Below, piece by piece: positions 37,713 through 49,643 of a stretch of DNA of 64,000 nucleotides. The first letter of the stretch is position 1; each line of letters starts with the position of its first letter. Origin of the DNA: Neospora caninum Liverpool (taxonomy: Eukaryota; Apicomplexa; Conoidasida; Eucoccidiorida; Sarcocystidae); the NCBI RefSeq assembly GCF_000208865.1, contig NC_018394.1:3909797-3973796 (forward strand), read 5' to 3'. The notes beneath the pieces are model-generated. The model worked only from the letters and a program-made list of their open reading frames with translations. It did not search any database and was not told the origin of the DNA. The position numbers and the translations under genes are program-made.

Positions 37713-40700
37713 CGAAGCAGAGAGGCGGCCCAGTAGAGGAAAAGGAGTCACGCATGAAAGGGAGACAAAGAGAGGGGAAACAGAGAGACAGGGAAAGAGA
37801 AGAGAGGAAGACAAGTGCAGGAGACAGGAACGAGGCAGAGCAGCGAAGCGGAGAAGGAGAGAGAGTCAACGAAGGGCACCAGAGAAAGTAGGAAGAGAAA
37901 AACGGAAACGGAAAAAGCGTAAGCCTCTTTGTAGCTCCTTTCTGGTTCGAAGCGAGGAGAGAGACACCGGCTGAACCTGTTCTCTGAACAGAGACCAAGG
38001 TGACGGAAAAAGGTAAAGCCTGTCACGCACGAGAGAAAGAGCAGTTTCCTTCTTCCTGCGCTCGGGATTTTGTCCCTTCTCTTAGACAAGCTTGTCGAAA
38101 ACGAAGGTTTCTTGTCTCCGGTGAAACGTGTAGAATGGCGGGCAAAGTGCGCGTGATCTTCCGCGCACAGATCGCGAGTTACCAGGGCGCTCGGCGACGC
38201 TAGCTGGACCTCGTCACTCCCCATGGAAACGGAGAGAAAGACGAAGACAGCGGAAGGACGGGGAAGAGAAGCGAGGGTTCCTGAAGACATGAGGACCTAA
38301 AAAGGCCGTTCCAGTCGGCTTTTTCCTCCCGTTGGCTAGGGTTTACATCATCTTTCTTCTTGACAGCGCGGGTAGGCCGTTACACACCAGGATAGACGAC
38401 ATTCAGCGGCAAAAACAAACTATCCGCTGCATCGCCGCTTTCTATTTTTCTTACACCCTCTCCGACGCTTCTTTTTGGCGCTCTTTTCCCTCGCCGTGCT
38501 TCCTCAGGCTGTTTCGAAAATCCAGAAAACCCCTCTTGTCCGTTTTCCTCTGTCGTTGCCCCCAGAAGAGACACGCGAGACGCGCGCGCGGCGGAGACAC
38601 AGCGAGGGCCCCGTTCGGCCTGAGTCCGCGCTTTCGAAGACAAGGCCTTTTTAAGATCAGCCGTACACCCTGCAGAACACGAGGCGCGAAGGAAAGTGGT
38701 TGATTCCTTGAGTTCCCCCGTCACCTTCTCCGTCTCGGCTGCTTGTGTCCCTCGCTTTTTCGGGGAAAAAGGAAAGGAGAAGGAAATGGACACCCGCCGT
38801 TATAAGCTGGCGGAACCACCTACTGTTGTATAAAGCCGTTCGAGAAGAAGAATCTTCGGTGTGCCGATCTCGAATTCACCTCGCTTGGAGACCAACCTAT
38901 GCGGCGGAACACAGTCAGCCACCTTCCTGCTCCAAGGGTTAGAAACGACAGATCGTTTTCGTTGTCCTCGCCAGGCTGCAGGGACGCCATCTTGGACGGC
39001 GAAGGCCGCGCGTCCCCCGGAAACTGGTGAAACCGTTGGAGTGGAAAAGGCGACAGAACTCTCGGGTGTCACGGCACCTAAAAACACAAGTTGTTTTCGA
39101 GCAACGGAGCTAGGAAGAATCTCCTTTGCTCTGCCTGCTGAATGCTCTCGTGTGTGTACGGGGACAGGGGGGGGGGAGGCGCTCTCCCCCTGTTGAACGC
39201 GTGGTTTACGCGGACGTTTTCTGCCTAAAGTGCTTCGTGAATGCGAGAAGGCTGAGAATGCGTTCGACACAGCTCCAGTCGTGGAAAGCTTCATGCGACG
39301 CAAACGCCTGCCTCCCTGGGGGTCCTTTCTGTTCTCTGGCGACGGCAATCGCGAGGCGCCGAGAGAGAATCTCGAGAGATGTAGCACAATCTTTGCAACC
39401 GAGAGATGTAGCACAATCTTTGCAACCGAGAGATGTAGCACACTCTTTGCAGCCGAGAGATGTAGCACAATCTTTGCAACCGAGAGATGTAGCACACTCT
39501 TTGCAGCCGAGAGACGCTTTGGGTCTCACGGAAGAACGTTTAGAAACTCCCGTTTCTTCGCGTTTTACAGCGGCTTCTTGCCCTTGCAGAACTGTGGCTG
39601 CAAAGATGTTTAGCTCGACTTCGCGGCTTTTGTCAACTGACGTCCAGAGAGCCTCTGAAAACCAGGTTCTCGCCCGCGCGTGTCGTGGTCTTGCGTCAGT
39701 GCTGAGCTATCCCTGGATCCTCGGCATCCGCCGTCAAGAGATCCTTTCTTTCTAAAATCATATCTGTCGAGCAACGTTCGAACATCGGTCTCCAAGAGAC
39801 CCCACGATGAGCCTCTCTCCTGCTCCGGCAGAAAAAATGCTCCGCGAGGCAGTGACAATGCAGCGATCTGCGTTGTCAAAACGCTCACCGGTCGAGCGCG
39901 CGATTTCGCGATTCGAAAGATCGGCTTTCTACGGAGGTTCTCGTCCACAAAAACGCCAAGAAACGCGTCTTTTCCACCCAGAGAGGGCAACCCACTTTCG
40001 CTTCCGATTCCCGCAGAGGTTGCAACTTTCCTCCGCTTTCGTAGACACCGGTTTTGGACAGTCCTGTTTTCCCACGGATCGTCGGAAAATGCACGCAGCG
40101 CCGCTCAGGTTTCTTGGGACCGCAAAAAGGTCTTTCGCTCCCTCGTGGCGAATGTTTCATTGCCGAAACACAAGGCGCGAGGGCGTTTTTAACTTCGCAA
40201 AGTTCTCTTCATCTGCGCTGTTCCATTCCTTCTCGAGTGTTTTCTTTCCTGCTTGCGCGCCTGCAATTCTTGCGACGTCACGTCGATTCTTCGCGAAACG
40301 CGGTCGCCACCACCTCTCGACCTTGATAGGGACACTCAGAAGCCGCCCGTCTTCTCTGTTCGCTACAGGGAACGCGCCTTTGCCCGATTCGGTTTGTTGT
40401 TCTCGTCTCGCACGAACGGCCGCTCGACGCTTCTCGCTCGGTCTTTATCGGACTGAAAAGAGGAAGAGGAAAGACAGAATCGAGATCGAAAACGACGGTG
40501 CACACGATGGGCGACTGAAAGCGCCCCGGCCAAACCCGCCTACATCCCAGAAAGACAGCCACGGAAAATCGAAACGCTGGAGCGGTGCCTGTAATCATTT
40601 GGAGTACACAGGTCATTGCGACTATGAAACCAAAGTTATGAGAGAGATTTAAAGCACATCGATAAAAGACTAGGTGAAAACCTGGGATATGAATCAACAC

Positions 40701-40967
40701 AGAAACCTACGAAATACACCGAGAGTCACTCCGCGTACACACACATCTTCGACACACGAGCATACAAATATAGATGTGCATGCATGTGCGCATGCAAATA
40801 TGTACAGGCAGGCGTACACGCGCATGCATCGAACGCGAGGGATGAATGTTTGTGAAGAGAGATACGGCCGTATCTGCCTTGTTTGAGGCCCACACTCAGG
40901 AGACTCCGCGGGGGGTAGGGTGCGCGAGGCAGGCAGCGTTTTTGACGCATCCGAAAAAGGGAGGAAA
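37713..40967. other. Spacer between the GH36 gene and the aminomethyltransferase gene
   Basis: Both flanking genes are on the minus strand, so this should hold the GH36 promoter and 5' leader on the left and the aminomethyltransferase 3' region on the right. A 27-bp repeat sits at 39374-39508. One plus-strand ATG frame (39807-40652, 281 codons) has no recognisable domain and I do not call it. Confidence 0.5.
39374..39508. repeat. 27-bp tandem repeat, five copies
   Basis: Five uninterrupted copies starting gagagatgtagcaca, at 39374, 39401, 39428, 39455 and 39482, followed by a partial one. Copies 3 and 5 share two substitutions (aca to act, and aacc to agcc), so a pair was probably duplicated. 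The 27-bp unit keeps frame, so several strands and frames read through it as a nine-residue repeat. Confidence 0.95.
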
Positions 40968-43900
40968 TCATCTGATACCCCTCGACATCCGAGAATGGAG
41001 ACTCGAACCCGTTTTGCTTTTTCGCACTACCTGAGGATAGTTGTGAGGGACGAAAGGCAGGCGGTGAACTTGCGCCGGCACGAGACACCTGAACTGCTTG
41101 CTGCGCAGAGCTCGGCCCCGACGTCGCGCTGACCAGTGGGCGGGCACAGGAAGGGGAATGGCGATGAGAAGAGCCTGAAGGTTTGAAAAAGGAAGCGAAA
41201 AAAAGAGAGGCAGAGACCAAAGTGAAAGGCAGAACTGCCGCGAGAGACACGGCGGCGCGCAACGCCTTTTTAGCGCAAGACGGCGACTAAAAGAGAGAGA
41301 AGACCCAAAAAAAAGAGACACACACGCGGCGGTGTGAGGGGAACACGCTTTTTTCCCCCAGCAAAACGTGACACGGAAGCTGCGAAAACGGCGGCTCCCC
41401 CGTCTTTGTCTCCTTTCTCTCTCTTCCCCTCTCATTCTCTCTTGTTTTTGTATTTTGTGGAATTTCGGAGTCCAGCTTGGGGAGAAAATCTGTGCACCCC
41501 CCGCCCCGACCCTTGCTCTCTTGTTTTTGAACCCTTTCTTCTTCAAAGGCCGTCTTCGTTCCCACAACTGCGTCTGTTCCCAGGTTTGCAAGTCTCTCAG
41601 CGCAACTCGGGCTGTGGTCTTTTCGCGCGTCCTTACCTGGTTGTGTTTCGCGAATTCTCGGAGAATCAACCCTTGTGCGAGGCGGCTCTTGAAATGAGGA
41701 CTCCACGCACAGGACGTGACAACGCCGATGGGTCGGCGGTGAGGATTCGACATGATGACGCAGCCGTGGAACGGAAAGTACGCTTCCCGAGGCTCTCGCC
41801 CCTCTGCTCCCGCCGAGACAGCCAGAGAAGACCGCCGGCGGATCTTCGGAACGACGCAGGAAGCGTCTCCGGCAACACCCGGCCGGCAGTCGCGGGGCGC
41901 CGACCGCCACCCCCGCGAGGCTTCTTGCGTGGTCGAGACGAGCTCAGCGAGAAGCGCTTCTTCGTCTTGGTCTCCTTCCTAAAAGAGAAAAAGAAATCCA
42001 CGTATGCGTCTTCTCTTTGTCTGCTCTGCTCTCCATGAGTGTGCCAGTGTGTGTCCCCTTCTTAACTCTCGTGCTTCCGGCATGAGCAAAGGTATTTGGG
42101 TATCAACCCCACACGCTGCCTTGGGTATGCAAACGAACCTCCCCTAGACTTGAACCCCGTTGAATCTTTCAACTCAGGCTCGACGGTGTGTCCGTACCCG
42201 ATCGGAAGTCAACGCGAACCTTTAACTGTCCTTAGAGAGATGACACACACGTAAAATGCTTACAGTGCAACCTAGAAAAGGCAATGAAAACTTAGAAACG
42301 CTTTACAGTGTCAAACCAGAAGGCGGAGCAGGGAATGTCCCGGGACGTGAGTTGCTCTCGTCCCTTACGTTGTGATGTTTGCGTCTTTCGCCGGTCGTCC
42401 CCGGCTTTGCTTGGGCCAGGCGCGACCGCAAAGACAGCCAACGGCGCTGACTGTCTCTTCGCTTTCGATCTTCTTCTCTGACCCAGGCAGCGACTGAGGC
42501 GAGGCGGTCAGTGCGCCCCACGATGATTCCCACGCGCTGCGTTTTCGCGCCGAGAGTGAACTGCTTTTGAATCGCTTCGTAGCTCAAAAGCAGCCTCCGG
42601 CGGATTTTGTAGAGCGACAAAAGAGAACAGAGAGACGCCTGGGGAAGGGCGTGGTGCGTCTTCACGTCCACGCCGACGCGCACGAGTCCAGACTCCATGC
42701 GAAGCATATCCAGTGCATGCAGACCCCCGAGCGTAGGAACGAGAGCAGTCGCAGAACCACCAGTCGCCTCAGCAAGCGAGGACGCAGAGACCGAAGAAGT
42801 GGACGGAGAAAACAGCCGAGGATCAGGGCGGCGAGACGCGGAGTGGGAAGCCGCGAGAGAACGAGAAGCCGTCGAGGAAGGTAGGAAAAGAAGCCTAGGC
42901 AGGAAAAGAAAAACAACCACACTTCTTCTCGAGAGGATGCTTAGGGCGAGGGGGAGCGACGGCGTCTGCTCGTTTTGGGGTCTTTGATCCTCGCTCATTT
43001 GGTCACCTGGAAGCACCCTCTGCATGCATCCTGCTTTCCGTGAGAGTTCGAAGCCTCTCTTTCCACCTTCCGCAACTTTCAGACACGCGACGCTCCTTGG
43101 CGCTACAGGCGTGCTGTCCCGCTCTTTCCTCATGCGGCCCAACCGCGCCGCGCGTCTCCTTTATGTAGCGAAAGGAAACTCACTTAAGAAACGCCAGTGC
43201 GGGAAGAGGCGAAGCGAACGACATTTCAATTCCGTCTTCTCCCGTCGAGCCCAATCGAAGGCAAGTCGCTCTTTCCCAACGGCAGCCAGTCCTGCAAAAA
43301 ATGCGAAACAAATGTGAATCTTTTCACCTGCACATACGATTATTCATTCGTATCCACAAATAAATAAATATACACGGATAGATATACGTGTCTAGATATC
43401 TCCATGTAGGAAAGATTTGGCATGAGCATTGACGTCAGTGGAAGCACCGCTGGGCATATAGGCGTGTGTGCTGGAGAGTTTGATACATGAGAAAAAAAAT
43501 ACCAAGGAAGTTGAAGTAATTCTGCACATGCAAAAGATAATACCGCCTGCACGTAAATGCCAGTATTCCAAGCCTGCACATAGATATGCATATATTGCAA
43601 CTCTTGCTTGTTAGCGGCGTCACGTTTCTTGATCTTGCTCACGGCCTCTTCGCCTGTCCACGACTTGTGTGCTGTGGAGTCCCCTTACCGGTCGAGTGCA
43701 TTTTGTCCCGTCGCAATGTCCATCTCGAACACTGACATATACGGCAAGTCCACGAGCTCCTTGACGCTCAGAGGCGTCCCCCAAGCACTCCGCATTTGCA
43801 CGCGAGGGAATTGTCCATCGTCCCGCTCTTCGCTGTTTTCAACTGGACTCGGAGAGGAACGTCGATCACCTTGGCCTTCTTCTGTTCTCCCTGTGGGTCC

Positions 43901-46900
43901 AGTGTCGTCTAAGGCAGCGTCAAAGAGCGAAGAAGACCTACAGGAAGATTGAGAAGATTGAGAAGGTTGAGAAGATTGAGATGGAGAGAGAGGAGGGGAA
44001 GATTGACAGGACGAGGAAAGATCGAACGCTCGCACTCGGTCGGCGAGGATTTCAAACGCGCGAGGCCCTTGAAGAGCGATGACGCATGCCGAAGAGAGGA
44101 GCGGCGTGAGGGCGACGTCCAGTCCCGTTTGCCTGCGAAAAAACACGAGAGAAAACGCAGGGCACGAATGGGACAAATGCCGCGTGAGAAAAAGAAGAGT
44201 TCTGGAAACTCGCGTGGTCCTACGTGGGGCGAGAAAGGGAAGACACCTGCGGCTCAAACTCCTCCAGTGCTTCAGTCGTGTCAGGAGGAAGAAAATGCCC
44301 GCGTATACACGTCGCCGCGACGTAGACCTACGTAGAAATGTAAAAATCTATAAGGCGGAAGACATCCGAACGGGACGCAAGCGAGACAGCCGCAAGAGAG
44401 AACTCAGAAAACATGCACAGCGACGCGAAGTGCCTCCCCTCTTTTGGAATTTAAGTGTTTAGGTACTTTAAGAGAACGGATTCTTCGCGGAGTGCCTAGA
44501 TATTCAGCATTCAGATCAAAGACAGGCTTCATGCTCGAACTACTTGACCCGATGGAACCTATTTACGTCTGGTTTTGAAGCAGGTTTCGAAAATGAACTG
44601 AAGTCCTACCGGCAGTAGTTGATGAATTGAGCGACGTAGTCAAAGCAGTGGGCGGGTGCGGCGCCTGATAGCCAGACCTCCACGCGGCTGCGGAGCTTTG
44701 CGACGAAGCAGTCGTCCAGAATGAGACCTCGAGAGTCCAGAAGGACGGCGTACTGCGCGTCTCCTACCTGGGAAACGCAACAGGCAAAACGTGGAACCAC
44801 CAGGAAACGAAATGCAGGCACCAGCCTCAGAGGAAACGAACAGCGGATGGCCAGACGCTGGCACACACCCAAAATTGAGACAGCAAACAACGCGGAAAAC
44901 CAGGAAAAAAAACCACAGAGGTGCGGAGGTCGAGAAAGAGGCAGAAGGCGAAACGAAAGAGCGAGGCATAACGGGGAGGATCAGGGGTTTTCTCGCTCGA
45001 CCCACATACGTTTACAGCTTCGGGGTGTCCTTGCATGCATGCGAGGCTGTGTCACTCAGCGAACAGTCGCAGCTTTCGGCGAGTGTGCTGGGTTGTGTGC
45101 ATGCAGAGTGAAAATCTCCTCTAGATTGCGTTGCTTCCACGTTGTTTTCCACAACAGCGGTGAAGTGCTCTGGTCTCCCGCCCCGCTCCCGAATCTCCAA
45201 ACTCCAAGGACATCAAGCGCATACGCGTTTTTGACCTGCGTATCTGTATACACAGTTATATGTCCAACTACGTTCGTGTTTTTCTTTCGCACCCGCATGC
45301 CGCGCTCCAAGTCGCAGGACAGGAGCATGTCCAGGACAGAGAGACGGTCCCGCCCGTGGACATGCCACACGCGGCGAAACGAGACGTCGAAGACAGCAGC
45401 GCTCTCGCGAGTTGCTCGGTAGGCAGCCAGTGCGCCTCTGGAGACAAACCACAGCACAAAAACATCAGATGCACATGCCATGAACAAATATATACATACA
45501 TATATGTATCTGCATGCATGCATATATGCATATATATATATATGCATTTGTGAGCAGCGATGCAATCCTTCTATCCAGGTGTCAGCATATTAGTGGAAGA
45601 GCATGCGGCAGGTGCTTTCCCTTGTCTAAAATAGAAGTGACGGGTATGTACACACAAAGCTACAGAGACGGAACGAGAGGGGAAAATCACGCACTGGCTG
45701 GCGCTGAATTGGAGGCTGAACGTGGCAGAAAAGACTGCGAGTCGACTTGGTGTGCCGGGCGAAAGAAAGGCGAACCGCACCGCGGCGCACCTCGAAATCG
45801 TTCCACCTACAACTTGGTAGTAAAGGGAAGTCGGCACGCGTTGTATAGGCCGAAGTCCGTGGCGCCTCGTTCCCTCCAGAACTCGACGAGCTCGCAATTC
45901 ATTTTGATTTGGCGCATGTCCTCGAAGGGGTCGGGAGGCAGTGGCGGACGGTCGCCATCGTTCGCTGTGTCGCGACTGGCCTTTTCTTCTCCGTCTCGAC
46001 GCGAGGAGAAAGCGGCGCTGGGGCTCTCAGATGGCCTTTCTCCGTCTTCTTTCCTCTGTGTGGGTGTTCCCCACTCTTCGCGCTCGGCGGACATGGGCCA
46101 CGCCTCGTCTTCTCCACGAAAGCCAGTCCGTGAGGACGCCGCCGTTGCTTTGCCGTTGTCTTGTGTCTCCCCGGTCTCTCCCGCGGACGAGAAAAGGCGA
46201 CCACCTTCGTGTCGACGCCTTCTTCCCTGGAACCCGGAGTCCAGTTCTCCGTGGTCTGTCTCCATTGCGCGCTCGCGCTCGTGTCCCATTCTCACTTGGC
46301 CTCGCTGTGGGGTCTGAGGGCCAGCTCCGAGGGCCTCGGCGCCTGCGAGGCCTGCACAGGCGGCTACCCAGTGCATGTCGAATTCCGTGCTTCTTCTCGC
46401 GGAAACTTCTTCGCGTTCCTGTTCTCTCTTTTGCAACCGACTCAGTTCCTTCTCGTCGTTCTCACGGGCTGCGGCCTGTCTCCTTCGTCCCCGCGCTTCC
46501 TCTGCGTTCAGTCGACCTCGTGTCTCCTGCGCCGGGAGTGAGGCGTCTCCGTTTTCCCTTGGGGCTCCAGCGGGGGAGGCTGACCCCACAGCCGCGTCGC
46601 GGGCGGCAGAGGGCCCTTGAAAAGGAGACGCCCTGTGGGAGGGAGGACTCGACTCGCCATCCCGGGGGATGCATCTAGCCTCGAGTGTCGCCTTTTCCCG
46701 TCCCTCCGCAGTCAGTCCCCGCATAGGAGGCGCGCGTCTCCTTCCTAAGGAAGACGGAACTGAGCCCGCAAGCGAGCTCTCCAGAGGCGCTGTCTCCATG
46801 CCTCGAGTTCCTGCCTTCTCCCAGGCTTCGGAAAAGACAGCCTTCATGAATTGTTCCGCTTCGTCGTCAGAAAGCAGACCTTCGCTCGTCTCGGGAAACC

Positions 46901-49643
46901 CCCGCTCTTCTTTCTTCATCCCTTCCTCGTGCCAAGGACGCGTTTCGGGCAACCGAGCAAGAGAGACACCTGACACAATTTCCTCGCTCTCACGAGCCTC
47001 AGAAGAGACACCAGAACAAAGAAGAGAAGAAGAGGAAGAAGAGGAAGAAGAGGAAGAACAGGAAGAAGACGCAGAAGAGGAAGAAGAGGCAGCAGGGAGA
47101 ATGAAGTCTTCATTTGACCGGTTGCGAGGGTAGAGAGAACAGACGAGTCGATCTCGCATGCGTGCATTTGCGGTGGCGAGGATAAACGACGGGGCACCAA
47201 GAGAAGCGTCTGTCGACGGTAAATGATCAAAATCTGAAGAAGCGGATGCGAAAGACGAAGTTTTCTGCGACGTCGTTTCCTCGGGAGAGAAAATCAACGC
47301 CGCAGGCGAGGCGCCCGGTTCCCGCCCTCCACGAAATTCAAACAAAGATGAGGAATGGGAAGAGGAAGCGGCGCACTTGTCTTCTTCTGGAACCCAAGAA
47401 GAGGACGAGGACAGCGCCCGATACAACGACGAGGAAGAAGACGACGGTTCCTCAGGGGGGGCCGTCCCTCTTGCAAGCGAGGCGGCGTTCGCGAAGCTCT
47501 CCTCGCTGTCCGGAGGCGAGGCGCGAGACGCACCGAGCTCTTGCACTGGCCTATTCTGTTCCCTCTGCCCAGCTCTCTCGAGATTTCCTCTGTCATTTGC
47601 CTCTCCTGCCTTCCGCTCCCTGTGGGTCAGCCAAGCAGCCACTTCCTCCGCCGCCCCGCTTTGCACCGCAGAGAGGCCTGGAACCCGAATGTCTGCCGCG
47701 AGAATCTCTGCATGTTTTTCGGCGAGTTTCCTTCGTCTTTCGCGTTCCTCCTTCTCCCTCTCTTCTGTTCTGACGGGCGTCTCTTGACTCCACTCAAGCA
47801 GCGCGTCTTCTCTCGCGTCTGTCTTCCATGCAGGCAGACTCTCGTCCCGGGAACCTGCCTCGCGGAGTTCCCCTCCGTCGCGGTGGACAGACACCGCGAG
47901 AACGCGAGGCGCCGTCTCAGTCCCTTCGTCCTTGCCGTCTCTGCGCAGTTCTCCCGTTTGTTCCCGCGTTTGCGGCGCTTCCCCGAGCCTCAGAAACCTG
48001 TCTTTGCCTCTCGAGTCTCGGCCCCCCGCGCCTCCCTCCAGTTCTCCAGCTCCAGCAGCCCCGCGGTCTCCGCTCGGCACCTCTCGCCCCGGACCGTTCC
48101 GAGCCTCGTGGGGTAGCGCCCTGCGGCTCCACCGTCCCTCCTCGCCTTCGTCCTTTCCCGCGGCCGGTAACTCGCCCTCGACTGCACTCAGGGGCGAAGA
48201 AGGAAACGAAGGCGGCGCGAGGGCGTTGGCCGAGAAGGCTGGAAGCAACAGATGCTTGATGTGCAGGTCGGTGAACGCGCGCGGCGTAGGTGCTACTTGA
48301 CGCAAACTGTGGACATGCGAGAGATACAACTCAACCAATTCCGCTGAAGACGAAGTAGGAGGGGAAGGAAGGGGAGTCTGAAGACTGTGTTCGCCGCCGG
48401 TTTGTGACGCGGGAGAACTCGATGGCGGCTCTGAACCTTTGGAAGTTTCCTGGCCGAGCCTTGAGGCGAGGCTGTCTCTCGATTCTTCGCAGTTGCTGTC
48501 TCTCGCGCGTCTCTCCGCTTCCCGCTCGCTGGTCCGTCTCTCGCGCTCCTCTCGCCTGCGGCTCTGGACAGCTTGACGGAGCGCGTGGATCACCTGGCCC
48601 TCCACGGGTCCAAACGCGCGACTGAGGAACGCGGAAGACGCGAGGTTCTCACCCTCGTCCTTCTCGACACTGCGCAGCGGTTCCTGCCAGGCTCCGCCGC
48701 GTCTCAAAAACGCTCGACCGTCCACGCCCGGCGACCTTCCGGAAGTCAGCGACGAAAGCGGAGAAGATGGAGACGGCTGAGGCGAAGCGGCTGAATTGGA
48801 GGCGGCGGAGGAAGTGGAAGAGGTCTTCAATTTACGGCCAGCCTGGACTGCAGACGAGGCAGGCGGCGAGTTGGGTTTCGGCGAAGAATCCTGCGAAAAC
48901 GCGTTTTCTTGCCGCCGAAGAAGACGCTCGAAGTCGAGAGCTTCGCGGCGCCGCGCAACGCGCAGAGTGACAGGGCCTCCGAGACGAGGAGCAGAGAGAC
49001 GGAAACCGAGAGACGAAGGAGCGAGAGAAGAAGGAGCGAGAGAAGAAGGAGCGAGAAAAGGAGCAGCGAGAGAAGAAGGAGCGAGAAAAGGAGCAGCGAG
49101 AGAAGACGACGCGATACGCGAAGGCTTCAACGCGGACGAGGAACAAGAAGCGAACGTCGCGAGGGAAGAAACACACAGTGGAGGAAAGACGAGACGAGAC
49201 ATGGATACCTTAAGGCCGGAGGAAGAGGAAGCAGAGGAAGCAGAAGAAGAAGACGAAGAAGAGGAAGAAGAGGAAGACGAGAACGGAGACGAACAGGACG
49301 AACAGGCCGAGCATGTAGATAGAGAAGCATCGTTTTCACCGCGGTTTCGCGCGCATGTTTCTTGTCGCTTCTTTGCGTGTCCATCGCGCGCACAAAGAGA
49401 GGCATCAGAGACAGGTCTTTCTCGGCCTCGAGAGGCGACGCACGCGCCGTTTTCGGCGCGGCTACCATCTGGTCCGGTGCCGCGGGAGAAAACAGAGACA
49501 GGCGTCTCCTCGTGAATGGAGACGCTGGGGCAGCGGGGAGCTGAGCGCGAGAAAAGGCAGAGAGTCGGGCGAAGAGCAAGGCGCCTTTTGCTCTTGGAGG
49601 CAGGCTGGGGAGGGCGCCGAGCCAGAGTCGCCAGCGACGGCAT
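40968..49643 (-). CDS. Aminomethyltransferase (glycine-cleavage T-protein)-like, with giant N-terminal extension
   Basis: Eight exons on the minus strand: 49643-45814, 45437-45293, 44767-44610, 44132-43689, 43291-43184, 42894-42369, 41978-41637 and 41093-40968; phases agree and give 1,892 residues. T-protein passes the aminomethyl group of glycine to tetrahydrofolate in mitochondria. The domain starts near residue 1245 (ELVEFWRERGA) and continues with ESAAVFDVSF, LLSCDLERGM, AQYAVLLDSRG and LILDDCFV, VIALQGPRAFEIL, LPYMSVFEM, STGEDGIEMSF, ALDMLRMESGL, PIGVVTSCAWSP and the terminal VHRLPFVP. The Asp equivalent to the catalytic one of T-protein appears kept (SCDL where T-proteins have a conserved ND). 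The YgfZ/IBA57 Cys-rich motif is absent. The first 40 or so residues (MPSLATLARRPPQP, basic and Ser-rich, few acids) resemble a mitochondrial transit peptide. The next roughly 1,200 are low-complexity, with poly-Ser and Glu/Arg-rich parts. About 85 extra residues interrupt the domain in exon 4. A homologue other than T-protein is possible. Confidence 0.86.
49018..49104. repeat. Coding minisatellite in the aminomethyltransferase extension
   Basis: GAGCGAGA/GAAG-type units repeat at 15-bp and 33-bp spacing. On the coding strand they give tandem APSSL and AAPFL blocks near residues 180-210. The spacing keeps the frame. Confidence 0.85.

Noticed and set aside
39807..40652. A 281-codon ATG frame in the spacer left of the aminomethyltransferase gene
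   Set aside because: There is no recognisable domain, the composition is Arg/Ser/Phe like random frames in this genome, and there is no exon context.
45480..45550. TA/TGCA-rich stretch considered as an origin or hairpin element
   Set aside because: It sits in an intron of the aminomethyltransferase gene and resembles the many simple TA/TGCATA microsatellites elsewhere in the window.
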